Positions 17,803-26,987 of a stretch of DNA of 59,039 bases are shown piece by piece. The stretch is from contig JAIPFF010000032.1 in the NCBI GenBank assembly GCA_021736785.1, positions 1 to 59,039 of the forward strand, read 5' to 3'. The notes under the pieces were generated by a model. That model searched no databases. It was not told the DNA's origin and saw only the letters and a list, made by a program, of their open reading frames with translations. Origin of the DNA: Thiohalocapsa sp. (GTDB taxonomy: Bacteria; Pseudomonadota; Gammaproteobacteria; Chromatiales; Chromatiaceae). Numbering within the stretch: position 1 is the first letter of the stretch; the number at the start of each line of letters is the position of its first letter. The position numbers and the translations under genes were made by a program.

Positions 17803-20127
17803 ATGCAGGACTTTATCGGCCAAGCGGCGACGGCAAGCCCGGTAAACACTATGGGAGCCGTTGCACCAGCCGCCGCCCCGAGCGCGGGGCACGCCGCCGA
17901 CAAGCCGCCCGTATCCGAGGCGGACCGATCTCCCGATGCCTGCCTCGCGGCCGACGCCCCCGACACCGACGACGATACCGAGCGCGAGCATCCGGGGCGG
18001 CCCCGCTTTCTGGTCAGCGATCTCTGTGCCTACTTGGAAAGCTATCTGCAGCCGGAGCAGATCAGCGAGGTCTACCGGGCCTATCTCTACGGCGCCGAGG
18101 CCCATGATGGCCAGCAGCGGCGCACCGGCGAGCCCTACATCTATCACCCGGTCGCTGTCGCGCGCATCCTCGCCGAGATGCGCATGGACTACAAATGCCT
18201 GATGGCGGCCATCCTGCACGATGTGCTGGAAGACACCGGCATCACCAAGGACGAGCTGGCGCAGCAGTTCGACGACGAGATCTCAGAGTTGGTCGACGGC
18301 GTCAGCAAGCTGACCCAGATCGACTTCAAATCCCGCGCCGAGGCCCAGGCCGCCAACTTCCGTAAGATGATGCTGGCGATGACGCGCGACATCCGCGTCA
18401 TCCTGATCAAGCTCGCCGATCGGCTGCACAACATGCGCACGCTCGGCATCATGGCGCCCGGCAAGCGCCGGCGTATCTCCCTGGAGACGCTCGAGATCTA
18501 TGCGCCCATCGCCAATCGGCTCGGCATCAACAGTATTCGGCTGGAGCTCGAAGACCTCGGCTTTCGCCACCACTGGCCGTGGCGCTACGAGGTGCTCGAG
18601 CGCGCCGTGCGCGGCGCCCGGCAGAATCAGCGCGAGCTGGTGGGCAAGGTAGAGACGGCCATTCGGCGCCGCCTGATGCAGGAAGACATCGACGGCGAGG
18701 TCTTCGGCCGCGAGAAGCACCTGTACAGCATCTACCGCAAGATGTACGACAAATCGCGTTCCTTCCACGACCTGGTGGACGTATTCGCGTTCCGGGTCGT
18801 CGTCGATCGCGTGGACACCTGCTACCGCGTGCTCGGTCAGGTGCACAACCTCTACAAGCCGGTGCCGGGTCGCTTTAAGGACTACATCGCGATTCCGAAG
18901 TCGAACGGCTATCAATCGCTGCACACCGTACTGTTCGGCCCCCAGGGCACGCCGATCGAGATCCAAATCCGCACCCGGGATATGCACCGCCTCGCCGATG
19001 CCGGCATCGCCGCGCACTGGCTCTATAAGTCCTCCGGCGACGGCGGCGGTCCCAAGGCCCTTGCCGACGACTGGCTGCAGAATCTGCTGGAGATGCAGCG
19101 CGACTCCGGCGACTCCCAAGAATTTCTCGAGCACGTCAAGATCGATCTGTTTCCGGACGAGGTCTACGTGTTCACGCCCAAGGGCCGGATCATGGTGCTG
19201 CCGAAGGGCGCCACCGTCGTCGACTTCGCCTATGCGATCCACTCCGACGTCGGCAATACCTGCGTCGCGGCCCGCATCGACCGTCGCCTGGCGCCGCTGC
19301 GCACGCCGTTGCACAGCGGTCAGACGGTGGAGATCATCAATGCGCCGGGCGCCAAGCCCAATGCCGCCTGGCTCAATTTCGTCGTCACCGGCAAGGCACG
19401 GGCCAACGTCCGCGGCTATCTGAAAAATCTGCGGCGGCAGGAGGCGGAAGTGCTCGGCCGGCGCATGCTCTCGGCGGAACTAGCCGCCTTCGGGCTCGAC
19501 CTCGATCGAATCGGCGAGACGGTGGTGGTCGCCTACGCCGAGGCCATCGGCCTGGAAGACAGTCAGACCTTGTATGCCGAGATCGGGCTCGGAAACCGCA
19601 TGCCGCTGCTGGTCGCCCGGCGGCTGGCGGATGTGGATGCCAGCGAGGAGACCGCCGAGGCGGCCACCGGCAGCGAAAGCCCGAAACGCCTGGCGATCCG
19701 CGGCACCGAGGGCATGGTAGTCGCCTTCGCCCGCTGCTGCCGGCCGATCCCCGGCGACCAGATTATCGGCCTGTTCAGTCCCGGCAAAGGCATCGTCGTG
19801 CACCGCTCGGAATGCCGCAACCTGGGCGAGTTCCACGCCAACCGCGACAAGTGGCTCGACGTGGAATGGGCCGAAGACGCCAAGGCCGAGTTCGCCACCG
19901 AGATCCGGGTCGAAGTCGGAAACCGCCGCGGCGCGCTGGCCACCATCGCCGCGGCGATCGCGGAGCAGGGCTCCAATATCGAGAACGTGCAGTCGCGCGA
20001 AAAGGACGGCATGACCTCGACATTGGACTTCATGATCAACGTGAAGAGCCGCGATCACCTCGCCCTGATCATGCGCCGGCTGCGGCAGATCCCGCTGGTG
20101 ATGCGTATCACGCGCCTGTCGCGCTGA
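17803..20127 (+). CDS. spoT: Bifunctional (p)ppGpp synthetase/hydrolase SpoT
   Basis: Makes and degrades the stringent-response alarmone (p)ppGpp. Of 774 residues, the first ~65 are an acidic extension. Then come the HD hydrolase domain (GEPYIYHPVAVARILAEM, ILHDVLEDT, KLADRLHNMRTLG), the synthetase domain (DVFAFRVVVDRVDTCYRVLG, RFKDYIAIPKSNGYQSLHT, IEIQIRTRDMH), a TGS domain (VYVFTPKGRIMVLPKGATVV, quoted in part) and a C-terminal ACT domain (VEVGNRRGALATIAAAIAEQ). Both catalytic halves look intact, so it is a bifunctional Rel/SpoT. ATG 17803 with upstream GGAG is chosen; an in-frame TTG at 17764 directly abuts the rpoZ stop and is less likely. It converges on the PRPP synthetase gene. Confidence 0.95.
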   Translation: MQDFIGQAATASPVNTMGAVAPAAAPSAGHAADKPPVSEADRSPDACLAADAPDTDDDTEREHPGRPRFLVSDLCAYLESYLQPEQISEVYRAYLYGAEAHDGQQRRTGEPYIYHPVAVARILAEMRMDYKCLMAAILHDVLEDTGITKDELAQQFDDEISELVDGVSKLTQIDFKSRAEAQAANFRKMMLAMTRDIRVILIKLADRLHNMRTLGIMAPGKRRRISLETLEIYAPIANRLGINSIRLELEDLGFRHHWPWRYEVLERAVRGARQNQRELVGKVETAIRRRLMQEDIDGEVFGREKHLYSIYRKMYDKSRSFHDLVDVFAFRVVVDRVDTCYRVLGQVHNLYKPVPGRFKDYIAIPKSNGYQSLHTVLFGPQGTPIEIQIRTRDMHRLADAGIAAHWLYKSSGDGGGPKALADDWLQNLLEMQRDSGDSQEFLEHVKIDLFPDEVYVFTPKGRIMVLPKGATVVDFAYAIHSDVGNTCVAARIDRRLAPLRTPLHSGQTVEIINAPGAKPNAAWLNFVVTGKARANVRGYLKNLRRQEAEVLGRRMLSAELAAFGLDLDRIGETVVVAYAEAIGLEDSQTLYAEIGLGNRMPLLVARRLADVDASEETAEAATGSESPKRLAIRGTEGMVVAFARCCRPIPGDQIIGLFSPGKGIVVHRSECRNLGEFHANRDKWLDVEWAEDAKAEFATEIRVEVGNRRGALATIAAAIAEQGSNIENVQSREKDGMTSTLDFMINVKSRDHLALIMRRLRQIPLVMRITRLSR

Positions 20128-20141
20128 GACGGCCGGGTCAG

Positions 20142-21137
20142 TCAGTTCTCCTCGCCGAGCAGGGCCGCGATCGAGCCCCCCGCGTGCATGCGGCATATGG
20201 CATCCGCAAGGACCGGCGCGATGTCGATGACCCTGAGCTTGGGGCCCAGTTGGCCCGACAGCGCACGCTCTTGCGGAATGCTGTCGGTGACGACAAGGCC
20301 CTCGAGGGTCGGGTCCGCCAACAGTGACTCGGCCTCGCCGACGAATAATCCGTGCGTGACGGCGGCGTAGATATGGCGCGCACCCGCCTTGCGGCAGGCC
20401 CGCGCCGCCCGTATCAGCGTGCCGCCGGTGCTGACCATGTCGTCGAGAATGATGGCCACCCGGCCGTCGACGTCGCCGACGACCGTGGACTCGCCCCGGA
20501 CATCGTCATCGGCGCGGTGCTTTTCGAGGAAGGCCCCGCGCACCTGCCGGCCGACACGCCGGGACAGGTCGGCGCGGAAACGCTCGGCGCGTTTGGCGCC
20601 GCCCAAGTCCGGCGATACCACGCAGAGCTTGCGTCCACCGAAGGCATCGGCGAAGTGCTCGACGAACAGCTGCCGTGCGCTGAGATGGTCGCTGCCGCAT
20701 CGGAACGCGTTCTCGAACGCCGCAAGGTCGTGGATATCCAGCGCCACGACACGATCGGTGCCCATGGCTTCCAGCAGCTGAGCGACATGGCGGGTCGTGA
20801 CCGGGTCGCGGGGCCGGGTGCGGCGGTCTTGGCGCGCATAGCAGAGGTAGGGCAGCACGGCGGTGACGCGGTGCGCCGAGGCATCCTTCAGTGCGCCGAT
20901 CAGAAACAACAGCCTGCAGAGCTTGTCGTTCACGCTGAGCTCGGCGTCCGCATGCAGACTCTGCAGCACGTAGACGTCGGCGTTGCGGACGTTGTCGCAT
21001 GCGCGTAGCCGATGCTCGCCGTCCGGGAAGCGGTGCTCCTCGAGGCCACCGGGCGTCAGGTTCAGCAACGCAGATACCTTCGCGCCCAGCGCGGCACTCT
21101 CCGGCAGTGCGAATAGGCGTGCGCCCTTAGTGCTCAT
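20142..21137 (-). CDS. Divergent ribose-phosphate diphosphokinase (PRPP synthetase)
   Basis: Would make PRPP from ribose 5-phosphate and ATP. Family features: EEHRFPDGEHRLRACDNVRN near the start, LLFLIGALKDASAHRVTAVLPYLCYARQDRR (in parts), VVSPDLGGAKRAERF, FLEKHRADDDVRG (the pyrophosphate-loop KxR) and the PRPP loop VAIILDDMVSTGGTL. At 331 residues it is longer than the ~315-residue housekeeping Prs and diverges at several conserved places, so it is probably a paralogue specific to this operon. It is the last gene; its start overlaps the hydrolase gene by 11 nt. Whether it is the genome's only Prs cannot be told here. Confidence 0.88.
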   Translation of the reverse strand: MSTKGARLFALPESAALGAKVSALLNLTPGGLEEHRFPDGEHRLRACDNVRNADVYVLQSLHADAELSVNDKLCRLLFLIGALKDASAHRVTAVLPYLCYARQDRRTRPRDPVTTRHVAQLLEAMGTDRVVALDIHDLAAFENAFRCGSDHLSARQLFVEHFADAFGGRKLCVVSPDLGGAKRAERFRADLSRRVGRQVRGAFLEKHRADDDVRGESTVVGDVDGRVAIILDDMVSTGGTLIRAARACRKAGARHIYAAVTHGLFVGEAESLLADPTLEGLVVTDSIPQERALSGQLGPKLRVIDIAPVLADAICRMHAGGSIAALLGEEN

Positions 21138-21801
21138 GATCCACGAGGTACTTCAGAAACCAGTCGCGGGCATGGGCCGCGGCCTTGTCCAACGTGCCCG
21201 GCTCTTCGAACAAGTGTGTCGCCCCGGGCACGAGCACGAGGGCATGCTCGGCCGTTAGATGCTCGGCGGCGCTGCGATTCATATCGATGACCAGGCTGTC
21301 GTTGGCGCCGACGATCAGCAGTGTGGGGCAGCGCACGGCGGGCAGCGCGCTCATTGCCAGATCGGGCCGCCCGCCGCGTGAAACCACGGCCGCCACCTGC
21401 TCCGGACGGACCGAAGCCGTAGTCAGCGCGGCCGCGGCACCGGTGCTGGCGCCGAATAGACCGAGCGACAGCCTGCGCGTGCTCTCTCGGGTCTGCAGCC
21501 AGTCGACCGCCCCGGTCATGCGCTCGCCGAGCAGGTCGATATCGAAGCGCAGGGCGCGCGTGCGCTGGTCGACCTCGTCCTCTTCGGCCGTCAGCAAGTC
21601 GAACAGTAGCGTCGCCAGCCCGGCTTGCTGCAGGATGCCGGCCACGTAGCGGTTGCGCGAACTGAAACGGCTGCTGCCGCTGCCATGGGCGAACGCAACC
21701 AGTCCCCGTGCGTCCTCCGGCATGGTCAGGGTGCCGGCCAGCGTCGTGCCGTGCGCTTGAACCTGCACCTCGATGATGGATTCGGTGGATTGGCTGAACA
21801 T
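21127..21801 (-). CDS. Alpha/beta hydrolase (dienelactone hydrolase-like)
   Basis: A 224-residue single-domain alpha/beta hydrolase. The catalytic triad can be read: Ser in GLFGASTGAAAAL (G-x-S-x-G), Asp in LLIVGANDSLVID and His in PGATHLFEE. An oxyanion-type FAHGSGSSRFSSRN lies near the N-terminus. No signal peptide is seen, so it is cytosolic. Similar small hydrolases are often found beside phosphoribosyltransferase genes in proteobacteria, with no proven substrate. ATG 21801 (MFSQSTES) is chosen over longer frames that lack similarity. It is third in the operon, between the DUF5335 gene and the PRPP synthetase. Confidence 0.88.
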   Translation of the reverse strand: MFSQSTESIIEVQVQAHGTTLAGTLTMPEDARGLVAFAHGSGSSRFSSRNRYVAGILQQAGLATLLFDLLTAEEDEVDQRTRALRFDIDLLGERMTGAVDWLQTRESTRRLSLGLFGASTGAAAALTTASVRPEQVAAVVSRGGRPDLAMSALPAVRCPTLLIVGANDSLVIDMNRSAAEHLTAEHALVLVPGATHLFEEPGTLDKAAAHARDWFLKYLVDHEH

Positions 21802-21891
21802 CGTTGTGACTCCCGGCGGGCGTCTCGGGCGTTGCCGCCGCTTCAACTATCGTTGTCGATTGCGGCTGGCGCGGGCATGCGCCGCCGCCTG

Positions 21892-22338
21892 CTACAACTC
21901 CGACTCGGCCAGCCCGTCGAGCATGTCGGGCGTAGCCGATACCCGGAATTCGATCAGCGCGGAGCTGCCGTCGGTGCTGTCGATGCGCAGCCCCTGATGC
22001 GCCCCGTCGCGGGTGCGCGCGCAGAGGGCCGAGACCGCTTCCAGCGTCAGCGCCGCCTCGGCGGTGTCGGCGCCGGCCGTGACCACTATCGATGCGCGGT
22101 CGCCATTGCGGTGTAAGCGTATCGCGTGCAGCGGCAAATCATGGGGCCATAGTGGCGGCGAGACCTGTGGCGACGAGACTGGCGGCGCGGCGTCGGGATG
22201 CGCGGACTGGCCCGGGCGCAGTTGTCGGATATTGATCAGCCACCCGTGATGCTGCTCCGAGAAACTGTCCAGAAACCGCGGCCAGTCCTCCCGCGCGACC
22301 GGGGACTCGACCAGCCGCTGTCGATCCTCGCCGATCAT
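21892..22338 (-). CDS. DUF5335 family protein
   Basis: A 148-residue soluble protein. The WPRFLDSFSEQHHGWLINIR segment near residue 18 is characteristic of the DUF5335 family, which has no known function. The rest is predicted beta-rich with a C-terminal RVSATPDMLDGLAESEL. Its ATG overlaps the stop of the phosphoribosyltransferase gene (ATGA), so the two are coupled. The context suggests a role tied to the PRPP-handling enzymes, but nothing in the sequence reveals an activity. Confidence 0.78.
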   Translation of the reverse strand: MIGEDRQRLVESPVAREDWPRFLDSFSEQHHGWLINIRQLRPGQSAHPDAAPPVSSPQVSPPLWPHDLPLHAIRLHRNGDRASIVVTAGADTAEAALTLEAVSALCARTRDGAHQGLRIDSTDGSSALIEFRVSATPDMLDGLAESEL

Positions 22339-22985
22339 TGCCGGGCGCGAGACATCCAGTCGCGCACCTGATCGTCCTCGAGCTGCGGAAAGTCGCGGTA
22401 CCAGCGGCCGATGGCAATGAAAGGCTCGGGCATCTTCAGGCACACCACTTCGTCGGCCTCCCTTTCCAGAACACCGACGGTCTCCGGAGGTGCCACCGGC
22501 ACGGCGACGACGAGGCGGGCGGGGTCCTGTTGGCGCAGCGCCGCGATGGCGACCCGAATGGTGGCACCGGTGGCGACGCCGTCGTCCACCAGAATGACGG
22601 TGCGCGCGCGCACCGAGGGCGGCGGTGCGTGCAGGCCCCGATAGATGCGCTCGCGGCGCTCGAGCTCGGCCTGCTCGCGCAGGGCGACGGCGTCGACGGA
22701 CGTCTGCGGGATGCCCAGTGCCGAGACAATGTCCTGATTCATGACGCGCGCACCGCCGGTGGCGATGGCACCCATGGCGAGCTCCGGCTGTCCGGGTGTG
22801 CCTAGCTTACGCACGAGCATCAGGTCCAGCGGAGCGCCGATGGCCTTCGCGATCTCGTAACCCACCGGCACGCCGCCCCTGGGCAGGGCCAGCACGATCA
22901 CGTCGTCGCGGCCCGCGTAATGCTGCAGGGCAGCCGCGAGATCGCGCCCGGCGCTGTTCCTGTCTGCAATCAATTCGTCAGCCAT
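22335..22985 (-). CDS. Phosphoribosyltransferase family protein
   Basis: A 216-residue type I phosphoribosyltransferase-fold protein. It contains VIVLALPRGGVPVGYEIAKA, LDLMLVRKLGTPGQPELAMG and the PRPP-binding motif TVILVDDGVATGATIRVAI, all well kept, so PRPP binding is very likely. The acceptor is unknown; the family is usually annotated only by fold. ATG 22985 follows a strong AAGGGGGAA ribosome-binding site. It is the first gene of a four-gene operon that ends with a PRPP synthetase, so substrate production and use may be coupled. Confidence 0.9.
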   Translation of the reverse strand: MADELIADRNSAGRDLAAALQHYAGRDDVIVLALPRGGVPVGYEIAKAIGAPLDLMLVRKLGTPGQPELAMGAIATGGARVMNQDIVSALGIPQTSVDAVALREQAELERRERIYRGLHAPPPSVRARTVILVDDGVATGATIRVAIAALRQQDPARLVVAVPVAPPETVGVLEREADEVVCLKMPEPFIAIGRWYRDFPQLEDDQVRDWMSRARQ

Positions 22986-23656
22986 GATTTCCCCCTTGGT
23001 CGCCGACTCCTGCCGCGGAATCCGGCACCCTCGGCAAACATTCGCCTCCACGAACGGCGATTGGGCTGCGAGAGTGCGACTCACCGATGAGTGTTGCACC
23101 TGGGGCCGGTATTGCCAATGTCTGCGTATTAATACTTAAGCCTCTGATCTATAATGATTTTATCACAAAGGAGCGGTTGCGTTCCAGCGGCTGGCCGGTG
23201 ATGGAATCAGACATTTCCCGATGCGGGGCGCCATTATGGGGCGCGTCGATGCGTGTGCGACACCGCGCACCCCATATCGAGCGGGGGCGCGTTATCAAGG
23301 TCGGTCGGTGTATGGGGGGCGTAACGCGCTCGCCTTCGGCCGGGATGGTGCGGGGACGGTCGCGTGGGATCGAGGCAGTGCAGGCCGGGGCTGGTAAGGC
23401 CTGGCCAAGGCAGGCGCAACCAGGCAAGCGCGTTTTGCTGCGCTGCCTGTGCCGGCTTCGGTCTGAATACCGGGCGCCTATCTCGGGATTCGGAAGGCCC
23501 CCTATGTGTCAATGTCCAAGCCGACCCGCTGAGGTGCGGACGTGCACGGGTCGGCTTCGTTGGTCTTTGCAGGGCGGTGGACCGGGCATCGGGCGGCGAG
23601 CAGGCCGCGTGCCCGCTGCGCTTTCGATTGCGGGCCGATGCCGGATCAAACCGGGA
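22986..23656. other. Intergenic region between the PRTase operon and nrdB
   Basis: About 670 bp. Around 23118-23165 is an AT-rich island unusual for this genome, with a perfect TATAAT at 23150-23155 (plus strand) but no good -35. The island lies about 130-180 bp upstream of the minus-strand operon start and may hold its promoter. A long hairpin (23518-23557) lies nearer nrdB. Open frames here look spurious. Confidence 0.5.
23518..23557. other. 11-bp stem hairpin downstream of nrdB
   Basis: AAGCCGACCCG (23518-23528) and its exact reverse complement (23547-23557) enclose an 18-nt loop. It lies about 100 nt beyond the nrdB stop. No T-run follows on either strand, so it is a weak intrinsic terminator at best; it could be a 3' RNA-stabilising stem. 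Confidence 0.5.
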
Positions 23657-25096
23657 TCAATCCCAGTTCAGGGCGCCGCCGGTCTGATACTCGGTGACCC
23701 GGGTCTCGAAGAAGTTCTTTTCCTTCTTCAGGTCCAGCACCTCGGACATCCACGGGAACGGGTTGCTGGCGCCCGGGTACTGCTCCGGCAGGCCGATCTG
23801 CGCGCAGCGGCGGTTGGCGATGAACTGTAGATATTCCTCGAACATCGGCGCGTTCAGGCCGAGCACCCCGCGGGGCATGGTCTCGTGGGCATAGTTGGAC
23901 TCCAGCGTCACGGCGTCGCGGATCATGTCGATCAGCTCCTGCTTGAACGCCTCGGTCCACAGGTGCGGATTCTCGATCTTGATCTGGTTGATCACGTCGA
24001 TGCCGAAGTTCATGTGCATCGACTCGTCGCGCAGGATGTATTGGAACTGCTCAGCGGTGCCGGTCATCTTGTTGCGCCGGCCCATGCTCAGCACCTGCAC
24101 GAAGCCGACGTAGAAGAAGATGCCTTCGAAGATCAGATAGAAGGCGACCAGCTCGCGCAACAGCTTTTGGTCGTTCTCGGGGGTGCCGGTATTGAAGTGC
24201 GGGTCCGCCAGGTACTGGGTGTAGGGCAGGGCCCATTCGGCCTTGCGCGCGACCGACGGCACCTCGCGGTACATGTTGAAGATCTCGCCTTCGTCGAGGC
24301 CGAGGGACTCCACCACGTACTGGTAGGCGTGGGTGTGCAGCGCCTCCTCGAAGGCCTGGCGCAGCAGGTACTGGCGGCACTCCGGGTTGCTGATGTGGCG
24401 GTAGACGGCCAGCACCAGGTTGTTCGCGACCAGGGAATCGGCGGTGGAGAAGAAGCCCAGGTTGCGCTTGATGATGGTGCGCTCGTCGTCGGTGAGGCCG
24501 TTGGGATCTTTCCAGAGCGCGATGTCCGCGTTCATGTTGATCTCCTGCGGCATCCAGTGGTTGGCGCAGGCGTCGAGGTATTTCTGCCAGGCCCAGTCGT
24601 ACTTGAAGGGCACGAGCTGGTTCAGGTCGGCGCGGCAGTTGATGATCTTCTTGTCGTCGACGCGCACGCGCCCGGCGCCCATCTCCAGGCTCTCCAGGCC
24701 CGTGGCTCCGCCCTCGGCTTGGGTATCGAAGTCATGATCGATCTCGGTGTCGGCGGCGCGCGGCGGCATGCCGGGAAAGCCGTCGTCGAGCAGCGTCGGC
24801 TGCATCGGCGTCGGGTTCGGGTCGACCACCGGCGCACTGCCCGCGGTCGCCATCAGCCGTTCGTTGCCGACCACGCCTTGGCCGGGGCGGACATGTCCGT
24901 CGGTGGCGTGGGCCTGCAGGCCGGCCCCGTTGCGCGGCGGCAGCGCGAAGTCGTTTTCGGCGAGGTCCGGTTCGTCCGGATTCGCGCCGGGATCGGCATT
25001 CGAGCCCGGGTTAGCGGATTCGTCGTCGAAGAAGGCGCGAGTGCCTTGGTCGCGTGTCGGCTGGGTCGTGGCGAGCGGGTCGTCCCAATTCAGCAT
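23657..25096 (-). CDS. nrdB: Ribonucleotide reductase class Ia, beta subunit (R2)
   Basis: The diiron-tyrosyl radical subunit that activates NrdA to make deoxyribonucleotides. Diiron ligands and radical Tyr are visible: STADSLV (Asp), [12 protein letters not shown] (Glu, His and the radical Tyr), FEGIFFY (Glu) and [12 protein letters not shown] (Glu, His). At 479 residues it is ~100 longer than E. coli NrdB because of an acidic, Pro/Gly-rich N-terminal region (about 1-135). The first residues MLNWDD and the last residues ALNWD repeat the same peptide; the C-terminus of R2 is the known docking tail for R1. GGGAGG precedes the ATG. nrdA lies 2.6 kb upstream on the same strand, an unusually large gap. 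Confidence 0.96.
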   Translation of the reverse strand: MLNWDDPLATTQPTRDQGTRAFFDDESANPGSNADPGANPDEPDLAENDFALPPRNGAGLQAHATDGHVRPGQGVVGNERLMATAGSAPVVDPNPTPMQPTLLDDGFPGMPPRAADTEIDHDFDTQAEGGATGLESLEMGAGRVRVDDKKIINCRADLNQLVPFKYDWAWQKYLDACANHWMPQEINMNADIALWKDPNGLTDDERTIIKRNLGFFSTADSLVANNLVLAVYRHISNPECRQYLLRQAFEEALHTHAYQYVVESLGLDEGEIFNMYREVPSVARKAEWALPYTQYLADPHFNTGTPENDQKLLRELVAFYLIFEGIFFYVGFVQVLSMGRRNKMTGTAEQFQYILRDESMHMNFGIDVINQIKIENPHLWTEAFKQELIDMIRDAVTLESNYAHETMPRGVLGLNAPMFEEYLQFIANRRCAQIGLPEQYPGASNPFPWMSEVLDLKKEKNFFETRVTEYQTGGALNWD

Positions 25097-25265
25097 CTGT
25101 CTTTCCTCCCGAAAAGTGTTCTGTCTGAGGTGTGTCGAACGTGGCGGGCCTCAACCCGCGGATAGTCTTTATTCATGCACCGGCCGTCGCCGGCCAGCGC
25201 CCGCCGTGGCGCAGGTGGTTGCGCCCGATCGGCTCGACTCGCGCAGTTGTCTGCCGGATGGCTCG

Positions 25266-25523
25266 CTACCAGCGTGCGGCGGATGCCGACGGCGTCGGCG
25301 GCTCGGAACCGGCGATGCGGGTCGCACCGCGTGAGCCGGGCGCCGGGCCGCGGTCTGCGGCGCGGACCGAATCGGCGGGAGACAGCATCGCCCCCAGCAC
25401 GCTGTCGGCTCGGCCGTCGGCTACCGCCTGCGCTGCCATGAAGCCCGTGGTCGCCAGCCCGAGCGCGATGACGACCGCGGCCAGCATCCAGATAGGCGCC
25501 CCCTGCAGGCCGATGCCGCTCAT
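25266..25523 (-). CDS. Possible small single-span membrane protein
   Basis: An 85-codon frame starting MSGIGLQGAPIWMLAAVVIA has one clear hydrophobic helix (about 10-33) followed by a polar, Pro/Ser-rich tail. No family is recognised. Support is limited to the plausible start and the helix. It lies between nrdB and the 205-residue hypothetical gene, inside the DNA that separates nrdA from nrdB. Confidence 0.3.
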   Translation of the reverse strand: MSGIGLQGAPIWMLAAVVIALGLATTGFMAAQAVADGRADSVLGAMLSPADSVRAADRGPAPGSRGATRIAGSEPPTPSASAARW

Positions 25524-25908
25524 CGCCGGCCCCCGGCGGCGGCTGACCGCGGGGCGGTGCAACGCATGGCTGCAGGAGATGGTGCGGCGCCCATTGCGGG
25601 ACCGATCCACGCAGCCGTCGCGGCGGATCGCGCGATGCGCGGGCATGGGGCTGCTGTCATGGTGTGCTCCGGTGATATTGTCGTTTTCGGTTTCCGCTCG
25701 AGCCCGGTCGTCGTCGATGCCCGTGGATGTTTCGCGAATCGGTGGGAGGTGCCGATCGCGGCATCCATCCCAAACGTTATGCGACCCCGTAGCCCGCGTT
25801 TGTGAGCGCCGTCACTGTCCCGCGGCCCGGTGTACGCCTGGCAGGACAGCAGCGGCGCCGACCGTCGTCGACCCCGCTCACTCGCTCGGCGCTGCTCGAT
25901 GGCCGGCC
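25524..25908. other. Intergenic stretch inside the nrdA-nrdB gap
   Basis: About 385 bp with competing short frames on both strands, none family-like. I see no repeat or RNA gene here. Confidence 0.4.
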
Positions 25909-26526
25909 TCACCGGCCCGCCGCCGAATGGCATTCGGGCTCCAGCGGCAGCGCGCCCTGCCGGGACTGCGCATCCTGCGTCGGCTCGTCCTCGTCGTGGA
26001 CCAGCACCCCCGCGATCACGCTGCCCTCGTCGGTCGCGGCGTCACCGTCGATCACCGGCGACAACAGGCCGTAGGCGACCCGCCAGCGGGTGCGGTCCAC
26101 CATCACCGAGGCAGTCTTCTGATTCAGCTTCACCACCTCGCCGAAGTGCTCCTGTCCCTGCCGGTCGCGAAAGGAAACGATCTCGCCGACCTTGACCCGA
26201 TTGCGATCCAACGGCCGGCTCGGACGCGGCGCGATATCGGCCTCGTGCCCGTCCAGGTTGATCAGATAGAACGGAATCGCCCAGCGCTTGCCGTCGTCCA
26301 GGTTCTCGATCACCGCCCGCGTGCGCCGCAGCTCGAGCAGGCGCCCGCTCGCGAGGCGGTTCTCCTCGGCCACGAAATAGCGAATCTCCTGGCCCGCCCG
26401 CAGCGCCCGCTTGACGGCATCGATGCGCGCCGGATCATCCAACTGATTGCCGATCGCCGCGTGCAGCCGGTACAGCTGGAACAGCGATGCTTGATCGAGC
26501 GCTTCGAGGATTTGGCCGTAATTCAT
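25909..26526 (-). CDS. Hypothetical protein with a small beta-barrel-like C-terminal region
   Basis: A 205-residue protein with a well-placed GGAGG before ATG 26526. The N-terminal half (MNYGQILEALDQASLFQLYR) is helical. The middle VKVGEIVSFRDRQGQEHFGE followed by VVKLNQKTASVMVDRTRWRV resembles the small KOW/SH3-like segment seen at the C-terminus of many SprT-like proteins, suggesting nucleic-acid or protein binding, but the zinc-protease part is absent. The C-terminus is acidic and probably disordered. It lies in the nrdA-nrdB gap on the same strand. Function unknown. Confidence 0.65.
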   Translation of the reverse strand: MNYGQILEALDQASLFQLYRLHAAIGNQLDDPARIDAVKRALRAGQEIRYFVAEENRLASGRLLELRRTRAVIENLDDGKRWAIPFYLINLDGHEADIAPRPSRPLDRNRVKVGEIVSFRDRQGQEHFGEVVKLNQKTASVMVDRTRWRVAYGLLSPVIDGDAATDEGSVIAGVLVHDEDEPTQDAQSRQGALPLEPECHSAAGR

Positions 26527-26668
26527 CTCGCTGTACCTCCAAAAAGGGGTCAGAGCCCTTTTATGCTGTCTCGTTCGCAGTCGGTGCTTGTTGCGCTCAT
26601 ATCGATGTCGAGCTTCGTTTCGGCGCCCCGCTTCTGTGAACGCCCGGCTTGGCGTCAGTGCGGGGCGC

Positions 26669-26788
26669 CGACTGACTTTTCTTTGCTTGTCCAAAGAAAA
26701 GTCAGCAAAAGAAAGGACACCCCACTGTCGCTTCCTCCTGCGCTTCTCGGGATTTTCGGGGCTCGATCGAGGGGGCTCCTGCCCCCCG
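26669..26788 (+). repeat. Dispersed hairpin repeat, copy 1
   Basis: Begins with a 12-bp perfect stem GACTTTTCTTTG (26674-26685)/CAAAGAAAAGTC (26692-26703), continues through AAAGAAAGGACACCCC and a CTTCTCGGGATTTTCGGGG block, and ends in a GATCGAGGGGG/CCCCCCGATC hairpin. The TTTTCTTTG...CAAAGAAAA core is familiar from dispersed repeats in several gammaproteobacteria. A related copy lies inverted about 200 bp away. Confidence 0.8.
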
Positions 26789-26987
26789 ATCGAGTGCGGG
26801 CATCCATGCCCGCACCCTTCGGGCTGATCCCGAAAATCCCTGCGATGCTCGGCGCGACAGAGGGGCCCCGGAAGAGGGCGCGGTCTGCGCGCTAGCTGGT
26901 TGAATTCACGATTGCTGCTAGCCGCCACCGCCATTCAGTAAACTGTCACTGGGATCGTGCCCGCACTCCGTTGCCATGGGGGATCCG

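Noticed and set aside
23087-23830. 247-codon plus-strand frame between the PRTase operon and nrdB
   Set aside because: It overlaps the nrdB 3' end antisense, has no family similarity and passes through a hairpin and an AT-rich island.
26588-26827. 79-codon frame reading TFLCLSKEKSAKERTP
   Set aside because: It lies wholly inside the dispersed repeat; this peptide is a familiar artefact of annotating that element.
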